A stretch of DNA of 11,545 bases, from positions 1 through 11,545 of the forward strand of contig JALNWL010000064.1 of the NCBI GenBank assembly GCA_023230905.1, read 5' to 3'. This DNA comes from Syntrophales bacterium (GTDB taxonomy: Bacteria > Desulfobacterota > Syntrophia > Syntrophales > UBA2251). The number at the start of each line of letters is the position of its first letter. Within the stretch, counting starts at the first letter, position 1. A program made the position numbers and the translations under genes. Positions 1-6,175 of this stretch are shown here, piece after piece. The notes under the pieces were generated by a model that had not been told where the DNA came from, ran no database searches, and worked only from the letters and a program-made list of their open reading frames with translations.

Positions 1-116
1 ACGGCGAGCGGCAGGCCGACGTAGCCCAGGCCGACGACGGCGAGCCGGTGCGTGTGGGCGGCGAGCGTGGCGAGGGACAGGGGCGCCTCCGCGCCGGCGG
101 TCTCAGGGTGGGTCAT
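1..116 (-). CDS. Nucleotide-sugar dehydrogenase, N-terminal fragment (UDP-glucose/UDP-GlcNAc 6-dehydrogenase family)
   Basis: Only the first 38 codons are inside the window; the gene continues past position 1. The reading begins MTHPETAG and reaches LAVVGLGYVGLPLAV at about residues 25-38. That is the Rossmann NAD-binding fingerprint (GxGxxG) in the exact form GLGYVGLPLA used by UDP-glucose, UDP-GlcNAc and UDP-ManNAc dehydrogenases. These enzymes oxidise C6 of a nucleotide sugar to a uronic acid in the cytoplasm, for capsule, exopolysaccharide or O-antigen. The substrate cannot be told from this fragment. The ATG at 114-116 has a GGAGG at 123-127 and a promoter at 155-183, so it is probably the first gene of a leftward transcript separate from hemL. 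The roughly 20 residues before the Rossmann strand are a little longer than usual. Confidence 0.85.
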   Translation of the reverse strand, partial: MTHPETAGAEAPLSLATLAAHTHRLAVVGLGYVGLPLA

Positions 117-154
117 GCTGGGCCTCCGCGAGTGGGCTGAATGAACTGCGCCCC

Positions 155-183
155 CCTATAGCCGAATTCTGCGTGCAATTCAA
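155..183 (-). promoter_or_regulatory. Putative sigma-70 promoter of the sugar dehydrogenase gene
   Basis: On the minus strand a TTGAAT box (178-183) is followed after exactly 17 bases by TATAGG (155-160). Each hexamer matches 4 of 6 consensus positions. The start codon lies about 40 bases downstream. The spacing and position, just after the end of hemL, make this a reasonable promoter, but it is read by eye only. Confidence 0.45.
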
Positions 184-211
184 CCCTTCATCCGGGCGGG
201 AGGTCGCGTGT

Positions 212-234
212 CCGGCGGGAGCGCGCCCGTCCGG
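212..234 (-). terminator. hemL: Weak GC hairpin after hemL
   Basis: An eight-pair stem with one bulged base (arms 212-219 and 226-234, loop 220-225) lies 8 bases past the hemL stop. It has no T-run on the minus strand, so it is at best a pause site, a Rho-assisted end or an RNA-stability element. In a GC-rich genome it may also be chance. Confidence 0.25.
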
Positions 235-241
235 CGAGGGC

Positions 242-1528
242 TCATGCCTTGTCCAGGGCGCGCACGCAGGCCGAGAGCGTCCGCTCCAGGTCCTCGTCCG
301 TATGCGCGAACGAGACGAAGGCCGCCTCGAACTGGGACGGGGCGAGATAGATCCCCTCCGCGAGCATCGCCCGCCACCAGCGCGCGTAGGCCGCGACGTC
401 GGCCTTGAGGGCCGTTTCGTAATCCGTCACGTCGCCGTCGGTGAAGAAGAGGGTGAACAGGGAGCCGGCGCGGTTGATCCGGGCGGGCCGTCCCCGCTGC
501 CGGAAGAGGGTGAGAATCTCGTCGCACAGGAGCGCGGTCCGGCGATCCAGCACGGCATAGTCGTCCTGACGTTCCCGGAGGATGCGCAGCGTGGCAAGGC
601 CGGCCGCCATCGCCAGGGGATTCCCGGAGAGGGTGCCGGCCTGGTAGACGTCCCCCGCGGGGGCGAGGTGCGCCATGAGGTCGGCCCGGCCGCCGAAGGC
701 CCCGACGGGCAGGCCCCCGCCGATGATCTTGCCGAGGCAGGTGAGGTCCGGCGCGATGCCGCACAGCGCCTGATAACCGCCCCAGGTCAGGCGGAAGCCG
801 GTGATCACCTCGTCGAAGATGAGCAGGGCGCCCGAGGCGCGCGTGAGTGCGCGCAGGGTCTCGAGAAATCCCGGCGCCGGGTTGACGACGCCCATGTTCC
901 CCGCCACCGGCTCCACGATGACGGCGGCGATCTCGCCGCCGCACCGGGCGAAGGCCGCTTCGGCGGCCCCGGCGTCGTTGTAGGGCAGGACCAGCGTGAG
1001 CGCGGCGAGGGCGGCGGGGATGCCGGGGCTGCCGGGGATTCCGAGGGTGGCCACCCCCGAGCCGGCCTTGACGAGCAGGCTGTCGCCGTGGCCGTGATAG
1101 CCGCCGGAGAACTTCACGACCCGCTCCCGGCCGGTGACCCCGCGGGCGAGGCGGATGGCGCTCATCGTCGCCTCGGTGCCGGAACTCACCATCCGCACCT
1201 GCTCGATCGCGGGGAAGGCCGCGCGGATCAGCTCCGCCATCTCGACTTCGGCGGCCGTCGGGGCGCCGTAGCTCGTGCCCCGTTCCGCCGCCGCCTGGAT
1301 GGCGGCCGTGACGCGCGGATGCGCGTGGCCGAGAATCATGGGGCCCCAGGACCCGACGTAGTCGACATAGGCGTTCCCGTCCACGTCGTAGAGGTGCGCG
1401 CCAGCCGCCCGCTCGACGAAGCGGGGGGCGGCGCCCACGGCGCCGCAGGCCCGGACGGGACTGTTCACGCCGCCGGGGATGCACTGCCGGGCCCGGTCGA
1501 ACAGGGCCTCCGAGGATTCACGGCTCAT
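242..1528 (-). CDS. hemL: Glutamate-1-semialdehyde 2,1-aminomutase
   Basis: This PLP enzyme turns glutamate-1-semialdehyde into 5-aminolevulinate, the last step of the C5 route into heme, siroheme and cobamides; it acts in the cytoplasm. The 428-residue length is normal for the family. Visible signatures are the N-terminal PGGVNSPVRA (about 18-27), the cofactor phosphate-binding SSGTEA (115-120), GGYHGHGD (142-149), FDEVITGFR (238-246), and the Schiff-base lysine K267 in LGKIIGGGLPVGAFGG. The ATG at 1526-1528 sits inside the end of the upstream ahb-like gene, overlapping it by 11 bp, with a GGAG about 9 bases ahead. The two genes are therefore probably translationally coupled. Together they fit anaerobic tetrapyrrole synthesis. 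Identity is close to certain. Confidence 0.97.
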   Translation of the reverse strand: MSRESSEALFDRARQCIPGGVNSPVRACGAVGAAPRFVERAAGAHLYDVDGNAYVDYVGSWGPMILGHAHPRVTAAIQAAAERGTSYGAPTAAEVEMAELIRAAFPAIEQVRMVSSGTEATMSAIRLARGVTGRERVVKFSGGYHGHGDSLLVKAGSGVATLGIPGSPGIPAALAALTLVLPYNDAGAAEAAFARCGGEIAAVIVEPVAGNMGVVNPAPGFLETLRALTRASGALLIFDEVITGFRLTWGGYQALCGIAPDLTCLGKIIGGGLPVGAFGGRADLMAHLAPAGDVYQAGTLSGNPLAMAAGLATLRILRERQDDYAVLDRRTALLCDEILTLFRQRGRPARINRAGSLFTLFFTDGDVTDYETALKADVAAYARWWRAMLAEGIYLAPSQFEAAFVSFAHTDEDLERTLSACVRALDKA

Positions 1529-1988
1529 CGAAATACTCCATCGAACTTTTCTTGAACTCCTCCACGCTGGTCAAGATCTGGATGTCGGTGATACCGGTGG
1601 CTTGCGTCAGGGTGTCGAGCCGTTCCGCCTGCCGGTTCTCCCGCATGTGGACCATGCTGAAGAGGGTGTATTTGCCGGCGAAGGGCGGCCGGCGTTCATA
1701 GCAGTGGGTGACGTCGGGAAAGCCGGCCAGGATGCGGCCGACCTCGTCCGTCCGCTCGTCGGGGACGGCCCATAGGATCAGGGCGTTGTGGACGTAGCCC
1801 GCCGGTTGGTGCCGGAGGATGGCGCATACCTTCCGGATGACCCCCTCGCGCTGGAGCTTCCGGACGATCCGGAGGACGTCCGCCTCGGCGAGACCCAGAC
1901 GCTCGCCGATGGCGCGGAACGGGCGCTTCACCAGGGGAATGTTCTTCTGCAGGATGGCGGCGACGCCGGCCGCCCGGTCCGTCTTCAC
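1518..1988 (-). CDS. Siroheme decarboxylase subunit-like protein (AhbA/AhbB/NirD-L family, Lrp/AsnC fold)
   Basis: This is a 156-residue protein with an N-terminal winged helix (about 1-57; GLAEADVLRIVRKLQREGVI) and a C-terminal AsnC-type ligand domain carrying VTHCYER (93-99). That combination marks the AhbA/AhbB and NirD/G/H/L proteins. These look like Lrp regulators but decarboxylate siroheme to 12,18-didecarboxysiroheme, for the alternative heme route or heme d1. The active enzyme is usually a two-protein complex; only one subunit is in this window, and I cannot say whether it is the A or B type. The chosen GTG (1986-1988) has AAGGA 8 bases ahead and gives the usual family length. The open frame runs on to 2168, but that part resembles nothing. 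The 11-bp overlap with hemL supports a tetrapyrrole role over general regulation. Confidence 0.82.
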   Translation of the reverse strand: MKTDRAAGVAAILQKNIPLVKRPFRAIGERLGLAEADVLRIVRKLQREGVIRKVCAILRHQPAGYVHNALILWAVPDERTDEVGRILAGFPDVTHCYERRPPFAGKYTLFSMVHMRENRQAERLDTLTQATGITDIQILTSVEEFKKSSMEYFDEP

Positions 1989-2152
1989 GGCCGGAATCCT
2001 TTCCGGTTTCCCCGCGTTTCGGCACGCGCGGCCCGAACCGCGATGCGGTCCCGAAGAGGCGCGCGGTGGGGAAAGCCCTGCCGATCCCATAGTACGGATG
2101 CACGAGAAAATCAAGCGTTCCCAAAGCGATGCGGAGCGGGTCGCGCCCGGGG

Positions 2153-2190
2153 AAAAAATGCTTGACATTTTTTCTTCTTGCCGTTAGGTG
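2153..2190 (+). promoter_or_regulatory. Putative atpE promoter overlapped by an 8-bp dyad
   Basis: A perfect TTGACA (2162-2167) has a six-A tract just upstream, which could act as an UP element. The best -10 at 17 bases is TAGGTG (2185-2190), a poor match. An exact inverted repeat, AAAAAATG (2153-2160) and CATTTTTT (2166-2173), brackets the -35 box with a 5-base centre. It could be an operator for a repressor or activator, or simply the A- and T-tracts of a strong promoter. The direction suits atpE, about 165 bases downstream. Confidence 0.45.
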
Positions 2191-2340
2191 TTTCCGCAAA
2201 ACTACACTGGGTAGTTTTTCGAGCGGAAGCGCCCCGGCGGGCCAGCCGATTGAGGCAGGCGGTCAGGGAGGACCGGGAGAGGAGGTGAGCGAGGCCGGAG
2301 GAACGGCGGGTCGGGGGGTGTTCAGGCTCACACCAAAAAA

Positions 2341-2348
2341 GGGGAGGA
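2341..2348 (+). promoter_or_regulatory. atpE: Strong ribosome binding site of atpE
   Basis: GGGGAGGA lies 6 bases before the ATG at 2355. It fits the high expression expected for a c subunit, which is needed in many copies per ring. Confidence 0.7.
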
Positions 2349-2354
2349 CATTCA

Positions 2355-2729
2355 ATGAAGAGAGTCACTGTAGGAACGTTTGTTGGAATGCTGTTCGTGT
2401 TGTTGACCGCGACGCTGGCGGCGGCGGCCCAGGGCGCGGCCGCGGCGGCGCCTGTCGTGGATTACACCAAGGCCATCGTCATCGGCTGCAGTCTGCTTGC
2501 CGCCGGTCTGGCCATCGGCATGGGGACGATCGGTACGGGCGTCGGCATGGGGAACGGATTGAGCGGCGCCACCAGTGCCGTGGGAAGGAATCCGGAGGCC
2601 CAGGGGAAGGTCCTGCTGACCATGATGGTCGGTCTGGCCATGATCGAATCTCTGGCGATCTACGCGCTCGTCATCGCGCTGGTCGTCCTTTACGCCAACC
2701 CGTTGCTCAAGGTCGTGGTCGGCGGATAG
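2355..2729 (+). CDS. atpE: F-type ATP synthase subunit c, with signal-like N-terminal extension
   Basis: Subunit c forms the membrane ring of the F0 motor and carries the transported ion. The 124 residues begin with a signal-peptide-like stretch (basic start, hydrophobic 8-24, AAA-Q near 22-26), then helix 1 (about 39-72) with the glycine motif GTIGTGVGMGNG, the polar loop RNPEAQG (78-84), and helix 2 (about 87-115) with the ion-binding glutamate E98 in AMIESLAIY. The mature part matches the usual 75-90 residues; N-terminal extensions are known in some deltaproteobacterial c subunits. E98, S99 and Y103 match the Na+-site pattern of Ilyobacter-type rings, but the glutamine of that site is M65 here, so the coupling ion is uncertain. 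No other ATP synthase gene flanks it: it has its own leader and terminator. Confidence 0.95.
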   Translation: MKRVTVGTFVGMLFVLLTATLAAAAQGAAAAAPVVDYTKAIVIGCSLLAAGLAIGMGTIGTGVGMGNGLSGATSAVGRNPEAQGKVLLTMMVGLAMIESLAIYALVIALVVLYANPLLKVVVGG

Positions 2730-2757
2730 CCCATCGTATTCATATCCAATCGGGGAG

Positions 2758-2794
2758 GGGGAGCGAGACAACGACTTCAACTCCCCTTTTTTTT
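2758..2794 (+). terminator. atpE: Intrinsic terminator of atpE
   Basis: GGGGAG (2758-2763) pairs with CTCCCC (2781-2786) around a 17-base loop and is followed at once by eight T (2787-2794). It lies 28 bases past the atpE stop and ends the single-gene transcript before the convergent release-factor-like gene. Confidence 0.85.
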
Positions 2795-2839
2795 GCCTGA
2801 AAAACGGGTGCGGGGCGGGCGCAAGGGGAGAACCCCGAT

Positions 2840-3250
2840 TCAAGGGGTGGAGGGATCGGGTTTGGCGCGGAGGGCCTTTTTCTCCGACCGGCGGTGCTTG
2901 GCCTCCAGGATCTTCTCCTGGGCGCGGCGAGAGCGGCGGCGCTTCTGCCGGCGGATCTTTTCCGCGCGCTGTCGCGCGGCCTCCACCCGGCCGGTCTGGA
3001 GCCGTTCGATCCGATCCAGGAGCAGCCGCCGGGCGAGGAAGCGGTTCTGCGCCTGGGAGCGCTCCTGCTGGCACTTGACGGAGAGCCCCGTCGGCTTGTG
3101 GACGAGGTACACGCAGGTGGACGTCTTGTTGACGTTCTGACCTCCGGGGCCGGAGGAGCGGATGAAGGATTCCGCCAACTCGTCCTCGGTGACGCCGAGA
3201 CGTGCCATGCGGTCGCGCAGGGCCTGTTCTTTTTCCGGTGAGATCGCCAT
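2840..3250 (-). CDS. Release-factor-like GGQ protein (RF2 domain-3/ArfB-type peptidyl-tRNA hydrolase)
   Basis: A 136-residue protein starting MAISPEKEQALRDRMARLG, then RSSGPGGQNVNKTST (31-45) with the catalytic GGQ at 36-38. The methylated glutamine of this motif enters the ribosomal peptidyl-transferase centre to release the nascent chain. The codon-recognition domains of true release factors are missing. From about residue 97 the tail is very basic (RRQKRRRSRR), as in ArfB/YaeJ, whose tail sits in the empty mRNA channel of stalled ribosomes; rescue of stalled ribosomes is thus the likely role by family. The ATG at 3248-3250 has no clear Shine-Dalgarno but matches family starts as I remember them. 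The open frame extends to 3745 only by overlapping the ACT gene. It follows that gene by 56 bp and may be the last gene of the same transcript. Confidence 0.85.
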   Translation of the reverse strand: MAISPEKEQALRDRMARLGVTEDELAESFIRSSGPGGQNVNKTSTCVYLVHKPTGLSVKCQQERSQAQNRFLARRLLLDRIERLQTGRVEAARQRAEKIRRQKRRRSRRAQEKILEAKHRRSEKKALRAKPDPSTP

Positions 3251-3306
3251 GGGACGAAAGCGGGTTCGGGGCTTAACCCCTCGGGATTTCAGACCCCGCC
3301 CGACCG

Positions 3307-3735
3307 TCAGAGGGAATAGATCTCGTCCTCGATCAGGCGGATCCAGTTGCGCTGGAGGACCTTGCGGGCCTCGTCGAGGTTGTCCACCCCGAGGATGACA
3401 ATCGTCTCCTGACCCAGGCGGTTGATCGTCGTGTAGAGGTAGTGGATGTTGACGTCCGCCGCGGAGAGGTGCTTCAGGATGGCGTTCATCCCGCCCGGAT
3501 GCAGCGGCACCTCCGCCGCGAGAACGGGGCTCACCTCGAAGTTGAAGCCGAAGCTCTTCAGGACCGCCGCCGCCCGTTCGGGGTCGTTGACCACCAGCCG
3601 GACGGTGCTCTGCTGTTCGGCGCTCGCCGCAAGCACGGCCTTGTACGTGATGTCCTCGTTGTCCAAGATATTGGAAAGCCGGGCCAGGGTGCCCGGTGTG
3701 TTGTCCAGGAGGACGGAAATCTGTTTCACTGGCAT
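3307..3735 (-). CDS. Tandem ACT-domain amino-acid-binding protein
   Basis: The 142 residues form two ACT domains: one from about 1 to 66 (ISVLLDNTPGTLARLSNIL) and one from about 71 to 132 (EVPLHPGGMNAILKHLSAA and NIHYLYTTIN). The paired hydrophobic strand, Pro-Gly turn and helix are typical of ACT folds, which bind amino acids and usually act as allosteric sensors. There is no enzyme domain. Such small double-ACT proteins are known next to 2-oxoacid:ferredoxin oxidoreductases and aryl-CoA ligases in anaerobes. Here it follows the gamma subunit by 43 bp in the same direction. A role in sensing the amino acid from which the 2-oxoacid derives is an inference. GGAG lies 10 bases before the ATG. 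Confidence 0.88.
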   Translation of the reverse strand: MPVKQISVLLDNTPGTLARLSNILDNEDITYKAVLAASAEQQSTVRLVVNDPERAAAVLKSFGFNFEVSPVLAAEVPLHPGGMNAILKHLSAADVNIHYLYTTINRLGQETIVILGVDNLDEARKVLQRNWIRLIEDEIYSL

Positions 3736-3760
3736 CTGCGGTCAACTCCTTCGAAATTTA

Positions 3761-3787
3761 CTTCACGCCTTACTTGCTTCACGCCTT
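3761..3787. repeat. Short direct repeat at the gamma-subunit stop codon
   Basis: CTTCACGCCTT occurs at 3761-3771 and again at 3777-3787, 16 bases apart. The second copy contains the stop codon and last codons of the gamma subunit gene. It looks like a small local duplication of the gene's 3' end into the spacer before the ACT gene. Confidence 0.6.
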
Positions 3788-4318
3788 GAGAAAATCGTAG
3801 CCGGCCGAGAAGGCCTTCCGGTTGATCTCGACGACCGCCTTCTTCTTGCTCCCCATGACGGTCTCCAGGCTCTTCAGGTAGATCTCGGGCTTCACGAGGC
3901 TCGTCCGTTTCAGAAAGGCCCCCATCATGACGGTGTTGAACGCCCGGGCGTTTCCCAGTTCCTCGGCGATGTCGCTCGCCGGAACGGCGAAGACCTCCAT
4001 GTCCTGACGGCTGGGGCGGGCGCTGATGATGGAGGAATTGAGGAAAAGGAGGCCGCCGCCGGCGATCCGGTTCTGGAACGTGTACAGGGAGGGCGTGTTC
4101 AGGACCACGAGGTAGTCCGGCTCCGACGCGATCGGCGAGGCGATCTCCTCGTCCCCCACGGCGACCGTGCAGTTGGCCGTGCCGCCACGAACCTCCGCGC
4201 CGTAGGCGGGCAGGTAGGTCACCTCGTAGCCCTCGCTCATGGCGCCGTGTGCGAAGCTGTAGCCCATCATGAGGACGCCCTGGCCGCCGAATCCGGAAAA
4301 GATGGTCTTAACGATCAT
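3779..4318 (-). CDS. 2-oxoacid:ferredoxin oxidoreductase, gamma subunit
   Basis: A 179-residue protein of the POR/KOR/VOR gamma family, which is part of the cytoplasmic complex binding CoA and passing the acyl group. Visible signatures are SGFGGQGVLMMG (8-19) and the conserved PAYGAEVRGGTANC (37-50). The rest, with NTPSLYTFQ and GNARAFNTVMMGA, fits the family fold. The ATG at 4316-4318 has GGAGG about 9 bases ahead and overlaps the end of the beta gene by 11 bp (ATGATCGTTAA), so translation is probably coupled. The frame can be extended 13 codons to 4357, but that adds a basic stretch lying inside the beta gene and is less likely. It is the fourth of four subunits in order delta-alpha-beta-gamma. 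Confidence 0.93.
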   Translation of the reverse strand: MIVKTIFSGFGGQGVLMMGYSFAHGAMSEGYEVTYLPAYGAEVRGGTANCTVAVGDEEIASPIASEPDYLVVLNTPSLYTFQNRIAGGGLLFLNSSIISARPSRQDMEVFAVPASDIAEELGNARAFNTVMMGAFLKRTSLVKPEIYLKSLETVMGSKKKAVVEINRKAFSAGYDFLKA

Positions 4319-5087
4319 GGCCCGCGCCCTCCTTTCCGGCCGCTTTCGCCGGCTCATCCTTGATGACCCCGATCGGGAACTGCTTGCTCATGACGTCGTC
4401 GATCCAGCGGCAGGCGTCGATGGGAGACATCTTCCAGTTCGTCGGACAGGGCGAGAGGATCTCGATCAGCGAGAAGCCCCGGCCGTCCAACTGGTACTGG
4501 AAGGCCTTCTTGATGGCGCGCTTGGTCTTGACGATGTTGGCCGGCGAGTTCACGGTGCAGCGCTCGATGTAGGCCGTGCCGGGCAGCATGGCCAGGATCT
4601 CGCTGATCCGGACGGGGTAGCCGTCCAGGACGGCGTTGCGTCCCGGGGGCGAGGTCGTCGATTTCTGATCGAGGAGGGTGGTGGGGGCCATCTGGCCGCC
4701 CGTCATCCCGTAGACGGCGTTGTTCATGAAGATGATCGTGAAGTTCTCGCCCCGGTTGGCGGCGTGGAACGTCTCCGCGATGCCGATGGCCGCGAGATCG
4801 CCGTCCCCCTGGTACGAGAAGACGAGGCACTCCGGACGGACGCGCTTGATGCCCGTCGCCACGGCCGGTCCCCGACCGTGCATGGCCTCGATCATGTCCA
4901 CGTCGAAGTAGTTGTAGGCGAGCACGGCGCAGCCCGCCGGCGGCACGCCGATGGTGGTGCCGCGGACGCCCAGCTCGTCGATGATCTCGGCGATGACCCG
5001 GTGGGCGATGCTGTGGCCGCACCCCGGGCAATAGTGAAAGACGAATTTCTTTCTCAACGATTCCGGTCTGCTGAAAACCTTTTTCAT
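4308..5087 (-). CDS. 2-oxoacid:ferredoxin oxidoreductase, beta (thiamine diphosphate-binding) subunit
   Basis: The 259-residue catalytic half that binds thiamine diphosphate and decarboxylates the 2-oxoacid. It carries CPGCGH (20-25), the cofactor diphosphate and Mg-binding start GDGD (94-97), and NNAVYGMTGGQ (122-132). This is the usual pattern of KorB/VorA/PorB proteins; there is no fused ferredoxin domain. The PTNWKMSP segment (about 215-222) is typical of the KOR/VOR branch rather than pyruvate enzymes. The ATG at 5085-5087 has AAAGGA 7 bases ahead and lies 26 bp after the alpha gene. It works only with the alpha subunit just upstream and the ferredoxin-like delta subunit. Confidence 0.95.
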   Translation of the reverse strand: MKKVFSRPESLRKKFVFHYCPGCGHSIAHRVIAEIIDELGVRGTTIGVPPAGCAVLAYNYFDVDMIEAMHGRGPAVATGIKRVRPECLVFSYQGDGDLAAIGIAETFHAANRGENFTIIFMNNAVYGMTGGQMAPTTLLDQKSTTSPPGRNAVLDGYPVRISEILAMLPGTAYIERCTVNSPANIVKTKRAIKKAFQYQLDGRGFSLIEILSPCPTNWKMSPIDACRWIDDVMSKQFPIGVIKDEPAKAAGKEGAGHDR

Positions 5088-5113
5088 TGCGGTCCTTTTC
5101 TCTCGAAGTTCCC

Positions 5114-6175
5114 TTACCGGTCGCGCCGGTATTGACGGACGATCACGTTGGCCAGTTCCACCGGAGTGGGGACCACGCCGCCCGGACGGCCGTGGAAGGC
5201 GATGTCCGCGTATCCCTGCAGGGCCAGGCGGACGTCCTCCAGCATCTGTCCCGTGCTCATCTCGAAGACGAAAAATTCCTTCCGGGTGCCCGCCAGCCGC
5301 CTCAGCTCCTCGGTGGGGAATGGCCAGAGGCTGATCGGGCGGAAGAGGCCGGCCTTGATCCCGTGGTCGCCCAGGCGCTTGATGGCCCCTTTGGCGACGC
5401 GCGCCGCGGTGCCGTACGCCACGACGACGATGTCGGCTTCATCCGTGTTGAAGATCTCGCAGCGGGTTTCCTTGGCCGCGATCACCCGGTATTTCCGGTC
5501 GAGCTTCCAGTTGTGCTCCTCCATGTCGAGGGGGTCGAGGATCAGGCCCTTGATGGTCTTGGCCTTGCCCGTGCCCGCGCCCTTCAGGACGTAATCCGCG
5601 CTGTACTGCCGGGGCTTGGGTTCCTTGAAGACCACCGGCTCCATCATCTGGCCGATCATGCCGTCGGCGAGCAGGACCACGGGGATGCGATAGCGGTCGG
5701 CGAGATCGAAGGCGTCCATCGTGAGATCCGCCAACTCCTGGCAGGTCCCCGGCGCCAGCACGATCGTCCGGTAGTCCCCGTGACCGCCGCCCCGCGTGGC
5801 CTGGAAATAGTCGCCCTGGGAGGGGCGGATGTTCCCAAGGCCCGGTCCGCCGCGCATCATGTTGACGATGACGCCGGGCAGCTCCTGGGCGGCCATGGAC
5901 GAGATGCCCTCCTGCTTGAGGGAGATCCCGGGGCCGGAGGAGGAGGTCATGGCCCGCGCCCCCGCGCTGGCGGCGCCGGCCACCATGTTGATGGCCGCGA
6001 TTTCACTCTCCGACTGGATGAAAACGCCCCCCTCCACCTTGCGGAGGTTCTCCGCCATGTATTCGGGGATCTCGTTCTGCGGCGTGATCGGGTAGCCCGC
6101 GTAAAACCGGCATCCGGCCCGGATCGCGGCCTCGCCGATGATTCTATTTCCCTGCATCAATACCTTGCTATTCAC
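5114..6175 (-). CDS. vorB: 2-oxoacid:ferredoxin oxidoreductase, alpha subunit (VorB-type, probably branched-chain 2-oxoacids)
   Basis: A 353-residue alpha subunit with the pyrimidine-binding motif GYPITPQNE (27-35), then QSESEIAAINMV and SSSGPGISLKQEG, followed by GGPGLGNIRPSQGDY. These closely match proteins annotated as 3-methyl-2-oxobutanoate dehydrogenase VorB, which make isobutyryl-CoA-type products and reduced ferredoxin. The 2-oxoglutarate (KorA) enzymes are near relatives, so the substrate is inferred. I choose the GTG at 6173-6175: it has GAGG 6-7 bases ahead, overlaps the delta gene by 8 bp, and gives the start xNSKVLMQGN that aligns with relatives. An ATG at 6155-6157 is the alternative. 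The open frame to 6358 is rejected because it covers the delta gene. Confidence 0.93.
   Translation of the reverse strand: MNSKVLMQGNRIIGEAAIRAGCRFYAGYPITPQNEIPEYMAENLRKVEGGVFIQSESEIAAINMVAGAASAGARAMTSSSGPGISLKQEGISSMAAQELPGVIVNMMRGGPGLGNIRPSQGDYFQATRGGGHGDYRTIVLAPGTCQELADLTMDAFDLADRYRIPVVLLADGMIGQMMEPVVFKEPKPRQYSADYVLKGAGTGKAKTIKGLILDPLDMEEHNWKLDRKYRVIAAKETRCEIFNTDEADIVVVAYGTAARVAKGAIKRLGDHGIKAGLFRPISLWPFPTEELRRLAGTRKEFFVFEMSTGQMLEDVRLALQGYADIAFHGRPGGVVPTPVELANVIVRQYRRDR

Larger units (their letters stand above)
1989..2354. other. Divergent gene-free region between ahb-like gene and atpE
   Basis: These 366 bases hold no credible gene. The part next to the ahb-like gene (1989-2150) is GC-rich. 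The ahb promoter is not clear: on the minus strand TTGATT (2109-2114) and TACTAT (2089-2094) are only 14 bases apart, which is too close. At 2153-2173 there is an AT-rich island carrying the atpE promoter box. The following 2191-2340 would be a purine-rich atpE leader of about 150 bases with only short hairpins, for example GGTC/GACC at 2261-2274. Confidence 0.6.

Noticed and set aside
173..1555. Long plus-strand open frame (460 codons) opposite hemL
   Set aside because: It is the antisense shadow of hemL in GC-rich DNA; the product has low-complexity Gly/Arg/Glu content and no recognisable domain, while the minus strand is an unmistakable enzyme.
2089..2114. Promoter of the ahb-like gene (TTGATT/TACTAT)
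   Set aside because: The spacing of 14 bases is too short for a normal sigma-70 promoter.
1989..2199. Minus-strand frames running upstream of the ahb-like gene
   Set aside because: No Shine-Dalgarno, no family resemblance, and they run across the AT-rich promoter island; the GTG at 1988 gives the standard length.
3251..3745. N-terminal extension of the GGQ protein frame
   Set aside because: It overlaps the ACT gene in another frame; the ACT protein is clearly real and the extension has no homology-like features.
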